Shown here: positions 14,819-20,450 of the stretch, piece by piece
How the letters are laid out: each line of letters starts with the position of its first letter
Position numbering within the stretch: the first letter of the stretch is position 1
NCBI GenBank assembly: GCA_035542975.1
Contig: DATKKK010000080.1
Location: forward strand, 1-20,450
From: DATKKK01 sp035542975
Lineage (GTDB): Archaea > Thermoproteota > Bathyarchaeia > Bathyarchaeales > Bathycorpusculaceae
DNA: 20,450 nt
Direction: 5' to 3'
Notes under the pieces: model-generated
The model's input: only the letters and a program-made list of their open reading frames with translations
Databases searched by the model: none
What the model was told of the DNA's origin: nothing
Translations under genes and position numbers: made by a program

Positions 14819-15655
14819 TCATGATAATTTTCTTATAATTTCCGCACGCGAGAAAGGAAGCGAAGAACCAGCACTCTTTTTTTGTTGGACTCTATCGGCC
14901 GTGACGCCATCGAATTCTACTGCTTTTTCCTCGCCTGTTCTTAGGTTTTTGTATGCAACTCTGAATCTTGGCGTGTAGATTACGGCTCGCTCATTAACTT
15001 CAAAGAGTTCACTGACGAGTCTGTTTATGTCAGTTGGTCGTTTGACTATTTTAGATCGGATGATGTCTAGGTCTGCGTCTCGAGCGATTTCTTTTATTCC
15101 AAGTGCCGCCAGTATTTTTTTAGGGTTCTTCTCGGAGGGTGCAGATGGAAGTTTCTCAGTGGTAACGTCTCGTCCAGATTTGTCCAAGATTAGAGAGGCT
15201 TTAAAATCTCTTACTAACCTCTCCTCTCCTTCAAGCACAATCATGTTATGAGTTTTGTCAAACGAATCCGCCGGTGGTTTGGGCTCGAATTCATGGCCTA
15301 AAAGAATGACTTCCATAACCTCCTTGTCAAGTCTAACTGTGTGAACGCACTTTCGGTAGTAGTCAATGGAATACTCGCCGCTGATGATCATGTAGGGTTC
15401 ATAGTATTTGTCGACAGAAACAAGCTCAATCTCTTCTGGTTTGGGTTTCAGGAATCCGAACCTGGCAAACAGCTGGTCTTTCAGTTTATCACCAGCCACT
15501 TTTATGACGGTTACATCTACGCGAGTCTCGTAGATTATGGTCTTTCTTTCAACGATTTTTTCGCTAGAGGGAATCGTTTCAGTCGACAAAGTTACCTCTT
15601 GCTCAGATGTCGTATCAGCCAACACTAGATCCCTAACGGCTTGTTTGTCCTGCAT
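14819..15655 (-). CDS. Conserved-looking hypothetical protein
   Basis: I cannot name this 278-aa protein. The N-terminal 45 residues are Glu/Thr/Ser-rich and probably flexible. Residues about 45-160 form an alpha/beta domain with the segments PYMIISGEYSIDYYRK and HTVRLDKEVMEVILLGHEF. A Pro/Ser/Lys linker follows (about 160-180), then a C-terminal region with RPTDINRLVSELFEVNERA and a predicted beta hairpin, IYTPRFRVAYKN, leading to VEFDGVTADRV (246-256). It has a single cysteine (C103), no membrane segment and no signal peptide, so it is probably cytosolic. The hairpin with YTPRFRVAY followed by an F-DG-T turn looks like a conserved structural motif. Start ATG 15655 has no ribosome site close by and the message may be leaderless. 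It converges on the ferredoxin gene. Confidence 0.75.
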   Translation of the reverse strand: MQDKQAVRDLVLADTTSEQEVTLSTETIPSSEKIVERKTIIYETRVDVTVIKVAGDKLKDQLFARFGFLKPKPEEIELVSVDKYYEPYMIISGEYSIDYYRKCVHTVRLDKEVMEVILLGHEFEPKPPADSFDKTHNMIVLEGEERLVRDFKASLILDKSGRDVTTEKLPSAPSEKNPKKILAALGIKEIARDADLDIIRSKIVKRPTDINRLVSELFEVNERAVIYTPRFRVAYKNLRTGEEKAVEFDGVTADRVQQKKSAGSSLPFSRAEIIRKLS

Positions 15656-15751
15656 CTAATATGAATTATGAATTGAAGAAATGAATCACAGTTAAGCGCG
15701 CACGGTAAGTCTCATCCAAAAACCCAAACCCTCAACGGCGCTTGAACCAAG

Positions 15752-15958
15752 CTATTGCCTACTCTTTTTATCGACCATTCTAAAAATCACGTTTGCAATC
15801 ACTGCGACTATTATTTCGGCCAGGATCCACTCCAAGAAAGAAAGAACGTCCAGAATAGCGAGGATAGTGAACACTACTACGAGAGCTATGGCTATCAAGC
15901 CGACGACTTTTTTGATCCTGCTCTTCTTAACAAGCTTAGGGCTTTCGGTCGCGCTCAT
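15752..15958 (-). CDS. Small two-helix membrane protein
   Basis: This unrecognised 68-aa protein has a basic N-terminal segment (KKSRIKK) and two hydrophobic stretches (about residues 17-35 and 41-58), then a basic tail (DKKSRQ). The basic ends suggest that both termini face the cytoplasm. The open frame continues upstream to 16027. However, a TATA-like site at 15984-15992 implies that transcription starts near 15961, so ATG 15958, or possibly ATG 15967, is the true start. A competing frame on the + strand (15755-15997) has no ribosome site and no protein-like pattern. Small proteins of this kind may modulate a membrane complex, but nothing here identifies a partner. Confidence 0.6.
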   Translation of the reverse strand: MSATESPKLVKKSRIKKVVGLIAIALVVVFTILAILDVLSFLEWILAEIIVAVIANVIFRMVDKKSRQ

Positions 15959-15983
15959 AACCGTCATCTGTTGTACGCAATTG

Positions 15984-15992
15984 TTATAAAAG
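15984..15992. promoter_or_regulatory. TATA box readable in both directions
   Basis: The + strand reads TTATAAAAG, a strong TATA element. Read on the minus strand (CTTTTATAA) it fits the promoter of the small membrane protein, whose ATG at 15958 is about 29 nt away. Read forward it would start an RNA near 16012, just before the hairpin cluster at 16040-16129. Confidence 0.45.
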
Positions 15993-16039
15993 GATAGCGC
16001 GCGCTGGAGGTTAGGCGAATGATGCAACTTGCTTCACGA

Positions 16040-16129
16040 TGCCACTTGCACTAACGTGGCAACATCCCCTGTTGGTTGGGTGAAGTTTTATCCAACCATC
16101 CTAGTCTTAGCATGCACTAGGGCACTAGG
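16040..16129 (+). other. Three consecutive hairpins and a tandem 8-bp repeat (candidate structured RNA)
   Basis: Hairpin 1 pairs TGCCAC (16040-16045) with GTGGCA (16056-16061). Hairpin 2 pairs 16073-16082 with 16089-16098, ten base pairs with two G-U pairs and a 6-nt loop. Hairpin 3 pairs CCTAGT (16100-16105) with ACTAGG (16116-16121). GCACTAGG is repeated in tandem (16114-16121, 16122-16129), so hairpin 3 has two alternative right arms. The G-U pairs in hairpin 2 would become A-C mismatches in the opposite strand, which favours a + strand RNA. No tRNA or known riboswitch pattern fits. The rest of the 15959-16265 gap holds only promoter-like AT-rich sequence. Confidence 0.4.
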
Positions 16130-16194
16130 GTGAAATCTTTAAACAGTTTGAATTTATCAAAAGAACTGAAAAAAAGCATCAGCTACACCAAAAT

Positions 16195-16203
16195 CTATAT
16201 TAC
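16195..16203 (+). promoter_or_regulatory. TATA box of the ABC transporter operon
   Basis: CTATATTAC is a fair archaeal TATA element. It predicts a start near 16225 and a leader of about 40 nt that carries AAAGGAG just upstream of the first gene. Confidence 0.45.
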
Positions 16204-16265
16204 TTATCAATTGGTAAAGCCAAGAAAAGCGAAAGTGGCACAAAACTAAAGGAGTGCTGAACCAC

Positions 16266-17222
16266 ATGGACCCCATTGAGGTATCTTCTCTAGAGAAGCA
16301 CTATGGTGAAATTAAGGCAGTTGATGGAATATCTTTCACTGTTAAGCAGGGTGAAGTTTTCGGTTTACTCGGACCGAACGGAGCTGGTAAGACTACAGCA
16401 ATCGAGATTTTGGAGGGTGTACGAAAAAGGGACGGAGGCGACGTGAAAATCGTCGGACTTGATCCTTGGAGAAAAGGCTATGAGCTTCACAAAAGAATCG
16501 GGGTCATGGCGCAGGGTTTCACATTCTTCGAAAATTCAAACCCGAGGGAAGCGATAAAATACTATGGAGACCTTTTCGGCGTGAAGGTTGACCCTGACGA
16601 AATCCTCCATGAAGTCATACTGGAAGATTCGGCCAGAAACCTTTTCAAGAACCTCTCAGGCGGACAAAAGCAGAAATTGGGACTTGCACTTTCGCTAGTG
16701 AACTCGCCTGAGCTTCTTTTCTTGGATGAGCCAACGACTGGTCTTGACCCAACTGCGAGGAGGGCGATTTGGGATGTCATTAGAGGGTTGAGGGCGAAGG
16801 GAAAAACGATTATCTTGACGACTCATTATCTCGAAGAAGCTGAGCAGCTCTCCGACAGGGTCGCTATAATGAATTACGGACGAATAGTTGCGATTGGCAA
16901 CGTTGACGAAATCATCCAGAAGCACGGTTCCGGAGAGAGGCTTGAGATTCACGGGACAGAAGAGCTAGCGAAATACATTAAGAAGAACTCAAAGCTGAAA
17001 GTGAATTACGACGGGAGGGGTTTGATTAGCGTCGCCCTTGATATAAAAACGGACGCGTTGACAGCTTTGGTTGCGGCCGAACAATCAGGAATGGAGTGGG
17101 GCGAAATCCACACCCGCCGTGACAGTTTAGAAGACGTTTTCGTGCACCTAGTCAGCGGCACTATCGATGAGCACGGTGAAATCAAAGCTAAAGAGAATAC
17201 AAGTAGCCATGGGGGACAGTGA
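16266..17222 (+). CDS. ABC transporter ATP-binding protein (ABC-2 exporter family)
   Basis: This ATPase subunit energises export by the permease encoded next. From ATG 16266 (318 aa) it has Walker A GPNGAGKT (36-43), a Q-loop in VMAQG, the signature LSGGQ (130-134), Walker B LLFLDEPTTGLDP (from 150) and the switch histidine H187 in TTHYLEEAE. After about residue 225 comes the C-terminal extension common in drug- and lipid-type exporters of this class, ending in a polar tail. The frame also offers GTG 16254. ATG 16266 is preferred because the AAAGGAG ribosome site overlaps that GTG. It is followed by the permease gene with a 4-nt overlap (GTGA), so the two are translationally coupled. The substrate is unknown. 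Confidence 0.93.
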   Translation: MDPIEVSSLEKHYGEIKAVDGISFTVKQGEVFGLLGPNGAGKTTAIEILEGVRKRDGGDVKIVGLDPWRKGYELHKRIGVMAQGFTFFENSNPREAIKYYGDLFGVKVDPDEILHEVILEDSARNLFKNLSGGQKQKLGLALSLVNSPELLFLDEPTTGLDPTARRAIWDVIRGLRAKGKTIILTTHYLEEAEQLSDRVAIMNYGRIVAIGNVDEIIQKHGSGERLEIHGTEELAKYIKKNSKLKVNYDGRGLISVALDIKTDALTALVAAEQSGMEWGEIHTRRDSLEDVFVHLVSGTIDEHGEIKAKENTSSHGGQ

Positions 17223-18340
17223 GGAATATGGCAAGTGCAAGAAGAACAATTTCTGATCTGCATATGTTCGGACGTGGATACTTGAGAAATGTGGCTGGAT
17301 TGTTTTTCGGCTTGATATTCCCAGTAATTCTGATTCTTATCTTTGGCGCCATTTTTTCGAGCAACAATACGGGAAAGGTGACTGTATACTTGCAGAATCA
17401 AGATACGTCCGTATCTCCGCCATTCGTAGATATTTCGGCGAATTTCACGGAAGCCCTAAACAGCACGTCTATACTCAACGTTCAGTTGGTGGATGCATCG
17501 GAGAACTTCACGAAGTACCTTTCCGATCATTCATCGTCTGATGGGATTATTATCCCAGCGAACTTCTCAGTCAACTACGCACTTGAGCAGCCCGTCAACC
17601 TAACGGTATATGGCAATCCAACGCAGACCACAAATGGAATCATCCTGGGAGTCGTTAATGGAGTCAATGACTTCTTCAACCTGAAACGTTATGGCGGTTC
17701 GCACATCATCGGACTAGAAACTGCAACCGTAGGGTATGAATCACCAAAGTACATCGATTTTCTAATCCCAGGACTAATTGGCTTTTCTATTCTCGTGAGC
17801 CCGATGTTTTCGATGGTTAACATTGCTTCAGAGTACAAAAAGAGCAAACTGTTCAGGCAATTGTCTCTGACCCCTATCACCAAGTTCGAGTGGCTTTTAT
17901 CCAAGATAATTTTCTATATTGTCTTGGCTGTGATTTCGTTTTTGTTGATGACCGCCGTCGGAATCTTTTTGTTTGATGCGCACATCACTCTAACAGTTTG
18001 GCTGATACCTTTTTTCATATTGGGTCCAATGTTGTTCTGTTCACTCGGCATGCTCGTGGGAATCGCCACTAAGAGCGTCGAAACAGCCAGCGTACTGGGT
18101 AACATTATCACGTTCCCGATGATGTTCCTGTCGGGCACGTTTTTCCCAATCAGCATAATGCCAGAGTACCTGCGTAGCCTTGCACACGTGTTGCCTTTAT
18201 TCTACGTAGTTGAGGGTCTGAACAACGTCATGGTGTACGGGAATTACACGGCAGCATTGGTCGACATCACAGTCATCGCGGCTGTCGCAATAGTCATATT
18301 CGTTGCTGCGGCGAAACTGTTCAAATGGAGAGAAGACTAA
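17219..18340 (+). CDS. ABC-2 type transporter permease
   Basis: This 373-aa integral membrane protein forms the export channel with the preceding ATPase. It has one N-terminal helix (about 24-47), a large external domain (48-178) and five further helices (about 180-202, 228-252, 258-282, 289-311, 346-366). The segment SGTFFPISIMPEYLRSLAHV (305-324) before the last helix is characteristic of ABC-2 permeases. The external domain has five N-X-S/T sequons (N75, N81, N96, N115, N127), consistent with glycosylation outside the cell. The start is GTG 17219, which overlaps the ATPase stop and has GGGGGA upstream. ATG 17228 is a second option. Drugs, lipids or peptides are all possible cargo. Confidence 0.9.
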   Translation: MRNMASARRTISDLHMFGRGYLRNVAGLFFGLIFPVILILIFGAIFSSNNTGKVTVYLQNQDTSVSPPFVDISANFTEALNSTSILNVQLVDASENFTKYLSDHSSSDGIIIPANFSVNYALEQPVNLTVYGNPTQTTNGIILGVVNGVNDFFNLKRYGGSHIIGLETATVGYESPKYIDFLIPGLIGFSILVSPMFSMVNIASEYKKSKLFRQLSLTPITKFEWLLSKIIFYIVLAVISFLLMTAVGIFLFDAHITLTVWLIPFFILGPMLFCSLGMLVGIATKSVETASVLGNIITFPMMFLSGTFFPISIMPEYLRSLAHVLPLFYVVEGLNNVMVYGNYTAALVDITVIAAVAIVIFVAAAKLFKWRED

Positions 18341-18486
18341 AAGGCAGAATCGATCCTGCAGAATCCACAAAAGAAATCAAAGAATCAAAGTTAATTGGGG
18401 CAAAGTTTTGTCCGAGAGGAATCATTTTGGGTCACATAGCAAAATTTTTTAGCCAGAGTTGACGAAGGCAAAGCTGTGATTAGAAA

Positions 18487-18837
18487 ATGAAAATCGGCTC
18501 GATCGTTATAGATTGTAATGACTTCGACAAGATGTTGGCATTCTGGCAGGGAGCACTCCATTACATCCCCAGAGAGCCTGCGAAGGACGGCTGGGTCGTT
18601 CTTCGTGACCCTGAGGGAAGAAACCCGAACGTGTCTTTGAACTATGCCCCAGAGAAGCGCTCAGGTAGGAATAGGTTGCACCTCGACCTCTATACCGACG
18701 ATAGAGAGGGTGAAGTGAACAGGTTGCTTAAAATCGGAGCGACTCGTCATCCTCAAGAGTATGAGCCTTATGATGACTTCCGTGTGTTGGAGGATCCTGA
18801 TGGCAACCTCTTCTGCGTGGTTCAAAAGAACAAGTGA
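18487..18837 (+). CDS. VOC (glyoxalase/bleomycin-resistance fold) protein
   Basis: This 116-aa single-module protein shows the two beta-alpha-beta halves of the VOC fold: the opening IGSIVIDCNDFDKMLAFWQG, the strand NRLHLDLYTDD with H65 as a possible metal ligand, and the ending LEDPDGNLFCVV. It resembles the Glyoxalase_6 group. The first-strand metal histidine of true glyoxalases is replaced here (I-V-I-D) and the final glutamate position is Cys110, so glyoxalase activity is doubtful. A small-molecule binding or resistance role is possible but unproven. The ATG has GTGAT 6 nt upstream. It lies 146 nt after the permease gene, and that gap contains only an 8-bp direct repeat (GCAGAATC at 18344 and 18358) and an AT-rich tract, so it may be transcribed separately. 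Confidence 0.85.
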   Translation: MKIGSIVIDCNDFDKMLAFWQGALHYIPREPAKDGWVVLRDPEGRNPNVSLNYAPEKRSGRNRLHLDLYTDDREGEVNRLLKIGATRHPQEYEPYDDFRVLEDPDGNLFCVVQKNK

Positions 18838-18849
18838 GAACGGATAAAA

Positions 18850-18880
18850 CTTTGCTCCTCGAGTGTTAAGGGCAGCAAAG
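18850..18880. terminator. Hairpin in the convergent gap between the VOC and GNAT genes
   Basis: CTTTGCT (18850-18856) pairs perfectly with AGCAAAG (18874-18880). CCT (18857-18859) can extend the stem with AGG (18869-18871) across a 2-nt bulge. It fills a 49-nt gap between two convergent genes, where a bidirectional transcript end is expected. It lacks a long T-run. Confidence 0.4.
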
Positions 18881-18886
18881 GGCTTG

Positions 18887-19405
18887 CTAGTTCTTTCTCA
18901 GTTTTAAGTAGAAGACATACATGGTTTCGACTTTTCCGTATGGTCCTGCCTCTTCCACGCCGTAAGCTTCTTTGTATCCACGCTTGCGACATATTGCTAT
19001 GGCTGCGGGTTCAAAAGCATAGTAAACAACCGAATCATAACCTTTCCTTTTAATATAATCCTCAAAAAAATCGAAGAATTGCTTCCCATATCCTTTACCT
19101 CTGTGCTTCTCTGTTAGCCATAGCTCATGGAGTTCGATGAAATTTCTCCTTTTCCCCATGAATCCCTGCAGGATTTCCTTGTCTTCTTTTTTTCTAGGCT
19201 CGCCTCTTTTGTGTTCTTCCGTGTTGGTTTCATGCCAGATCGCGTGACCGATGATTTCGTCGTCCTCTCTGAACACTATAAGGTTGAAGCGTCCACTCTC
19301 AATGTTGCTTCTTAATCTGTCGAGCTCTCCCTTCGCGGTGTATTGCCCTAGTTTTGCCAAGTATGCGCTGAATTCTTGAAAATCGCAGCCTTCAACAATC
19401 CTCAT
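18887..19405 (-). CDS. GNAT family N-acetyltransferase
   Basis: This 172-aa protein transfers an acetyl group from acetyl-CoA to an amine; the acceptor is unknown. The acetyl-CoA pyrophosphate loop is clear as RGKGYG (102-107), after the strand ELHELWLTEKH. The preceding strands (NLIVFREDDEIIGHAIW) and the C-terminal YYAFEPAAIAICRKRGYKEAYGV segment with its terminal strand complete the fold. The insert at about 61-85 is charged and probably a loop. The ATG at 19405 lies 28-29 nt from a TATA element (19428-19442), so the message is probably leaderless. That element is identical over 15 nt to the one before the second GNAT gene. Confidence 0.88.
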   Translation of the reverse strand: MRIVEGCDFQEFSAYLAKLGQYTAKGELDRLRSNIESGRFNLIVFREDDEIIGHAIWHETNTEEHKRGEPRKKEDKEILQGFMGKRRNFIELHELWLTEKHRGKGYGKQFFDFFEDYIKRKGYDSVVYYAFEPAAIAICRKRGYKEAYGVEEAGPYGKVETMYVFYLKLRKN

Positions 19406-19427
19406 AGTACTCTACAACTCTTGAGGC

Positions 19428-19442
19428 TGGCTATAACTTTTT
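19428..19442 (-). promoter_or_regulatory. Promoter of the first GNAT gene, shared 15-mer
   Basis: On the minus strand the site reads AAAAAGTTATAGCCA, an A-rich BRE-like stretch joined to a TTATAG TATA element. It sits 28-29 nt before ATG 19405, the right distance for a leaderless transcript. The same 15 bases occur at 20058-20072. Confidence 0.55.
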
Positions 19443-19470
19443 AGACGATTCTGTTTTTTGAGGTTAGGTC

Positions 19471-20022
19471 TTATTTTGATTTCTCAACCTTTTTTGTCAG
19501 TATTTTTGGTTCTTTCCATTCTTTTCTGAGAATGCTGTACAAGCAAGCATCTCTCTGTTGTCCTCTCATAAAGAGGTATTGTCGCATTGTTCCTTCTTTC
19601 TTGAAGCCTGCCTTTTCCAAAACCTTCTGAGAAGCAAGATTTCTCGTATCTGTGCAAGCCTGGACACGCGTGACATCTTTTGATAGGAACAAGTAGTCAA
19701 CCATGATTTTTACAGCTTCGGTACCGTAGCCTTTGCCTCTTTCATTTGGAACCAAGGAATAGCCTATTTCCAGAATCTTGCCTGCAGGATGCACTAGGGT
19801 AAAATGGCAAATTAAGCCAATTTTACTTCCATCTTTCTTCTCGACAATGAAATCCATTATTTCAATAGTGCCTTTCTCAAAATCTTTCTCTACCTCAGTT
19901 TTAGATACTTGCCTTAGAGGATTATATTCACCAAAGACTTCAGGGTCGTTAAGCCATTCTACAAATAGTGGCAAATCCTCTTTCTCCATAACTCTCAGAT
20001 TCACATTTATGCCTTCAAGCAA
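19471..20022 (-). CDS. GNAT acetyltransferase, RimJ/RimL-like
   Basis: This 183-aa protein of the Acetyltransf_3 type uses acetyl-CoA to modify an amine, in relatives often a protein N-terminus or a small molecule. It begins INVNLRVMEKEDLPLFVEWLN, typical of the RimJ/RimL opening. The acetyl-CoA loop is RGKGYG (95-100), followed by the helix-strand segment with NLASQKVLEKAGF. The open frame runs upstream to 20337 but that part overlaps the DsrE-like gene in another frame and is not protein-like. TTG 20022 is chosen because AGGTG lies 7 nt upstream and the TATA element at 20058-20072 predicts a start near 20037. Confidence 0.87.
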   Translation of the reverse strand: MLEGINVNLRVMEKEDLPLFVEWLNDPEVFGEYNPLRQVSKTEVEKDFEKGTIEIMDFIVEKKDGSKIGLICHFTLVHPAGKILEIGYSLVPNERGKGYGTEAVKIMVDYLFLSKDVTRVQACTDTRNLASQKVLEKAGFKKEGTMRQYLFMRGQQRDACLYSILRKEWKEPKILTKKVEKSK

Positions 20023-20057
20023 TGAAGAACACCTACTGAAGTTCGTAGAGTCTGGTT

Positions 20058-20072
20058 TGGCTATAACTTTTT
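20058..20072 (-). promoter_or_regulatory. Promoter of the second GNAT gene, shared 15-mer
   Basis: This is an identical copy of AAAAAGTTATAGCCA on the minus strand. It predicts transcription start near 20037, a leader of about 15 nt containing AGGTG, and translation from TTG 20022. The two genes are therefore likely to be expressed independently but under the same basal promoter sequence. Confidence 0.55.
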
Positions 20073-20087
20073 CGTAAACGGACTGCT

Positions 20088-20450
20088 TTAGATGGCGAGT
20101 ACGCTGTATCTGCCGTCTCTCAAATAATCGGTTAGTGGTTTGCCAATGTACTTGACTTCTATGCCCATCTGTCTCAATCTGTCGGAGACTCCGTACAGGT
20201 CTGCGCATTTTTTGCATGCTATCACTTGGACTCCTTCCTCTTTCATTTCCGCAACATGCTCCTGCAATTCCTTGTCCTGAGTTAGAAGCTTGGAGGATGG
20301 TCCCCAGACGACTAGGGTGACGTTCTTGAACCCCCACTTGAAACGTTTAGAGTTTAAAGTGTACATAAACGCCATCTTCAGCGCTACTTCTCGGTCTCCA
20401 CTCGTCCACAACACAATTAGCTCATCTGGTTTGGAAGGTTTTTTCTCCTT
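20088..20450 (-). CDS. DsrE family protein, 5' end beyond the window
   Basis: The visible 120 or so residues carry the DsrE/DsrF-like pattern: LIVLWTSGDREVALKMAFMY, then NVTLVVWGPSSKLL, then VIACKKCADLYGVSDRL and a final strand. The cysteine pair in IACKKCADLYG is at the position where sulfur-relay members carry the reactive cysteine, so binding or transfer of persulfide sulfur is possible. Many archaeal members have no known role. The frame contains an internal GTG at 20414 but stays open to the right edge with codons that continue the protein (PSKPDELI), so the true start lies outside. It ends 65 nt before the second GNAT gene on the same strand. Confidence 0.85.
   Translation of the reverse strand, partial: KEKKPSKPDELIVLWTSGDREVALKMAFMYTLNSKRFKWGFKNVTLVVWGPSSKLLTQDKELQEHVAEMKEEGVQVIACKKCADLYGVSDRLRQMGIEVKYIGKPLTDYLRDGRYSVLAI

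Noticed and set aside
15959..16027. N-terminal extension of the small membrane protein
   Set aside because: The TATA site at 15984-15992 lies inside it, so it would not be on the main transcript.
16018..16135. tRNA gene
   Set aside because: The hairpins do not make a cloverleaf, and there is no T-loop GGTTCGAAT-type sequence or acceptor pairing.
20023..20337. N-terminal extension of the second GNAT gene
   Set aside because: It is out-of-frame overlap with the DsrE gene, with low-complexity Arg/Gln composition. The promoter and ribosome site support TTG 20022.
1..20450. CRISPR array, insertion sequence or prophage
   Set aside because: No regularly spaced repeats, transposase-like frame or terminal inverted repeats were seen. 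The few direct repeats (8 bp) are too short.

Overview
The window looks like the chromosome of an anaerobic archaeon of intermediate GC content, possibly Bathyarchaeia-like or another TACK-type lineage. Evidence for Archaea: NreA, the NucS mismatch endonuclease, PCNA-interaction boxes at two C-termini, TATA-type promoters with short leaders, purine-rich ribosome sites, frequent TTG/GTG starts, and N-glycosylation sequons in predicted extracytoplasmic domains. The lineage is an inference; no rRNA or tRNA gene is visible to test it.

Layout. 1-954: a partial membrane protein (-) divergent from an anchored sulfite-oxidase-fold molybdopterin protein (+). 981-1268: a small charged hypothetical (-). 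1446-4494: nreA followed by a long coiled-coil protein of unknown function (+). 4513-5865: inorganic pyrophosphatase and nucS (-), divergent from a SAM methyltransferase (5931-6497, +).

6658-14637 is the centrepiece, all on +. A multi-cluster polyferredoxin, an HdrA-like flavoprotein and a second HdrA fused to an MvhD domain form one operon with overlapping start and stop codons. Next, from its own promoter, comes a tungsten aldehyde:ferredoxin oxidoreductase (AOR) family enzyme with a four-cluster ferredoxin subunit. No HdrB or HdrC is present here. The gene content recalls electron-bifurcating Hdr complexes and the Bam complex (AOR-type BamB, ferredoxin BamC, HdrA-like BamE, MvhD-like BamF). 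My reading is that the AOR passes electrons through its ferredoxin into an asymmetric HdrA/HdrA'-MvhD flavin module, which exchanges them with ferredoxin and other carriers. Substrate and direction are unknown.

14638-14818 is a convergent gap with a palindromic TATA-like site and an alternating purine/pyrimidine tract. 14819-15958 holds an unrecognised 278-aa protein and a small two-helix membrane protein (both -). 15959-16265 is non-coding and contains three back-to-back hairpins and a tandem 8-bp repeat. 16266-18340 encodes an ABC-2 type exporter (ATPase plus permease, overlapping genes), followed by a VOC-fold protein (18487-18837, +). 18887-20450 holds two GNAT acetyltransferases, whose promoters share 15 identical bases, and the 3' part of a DsrE-family gene running off the right edge (all -).
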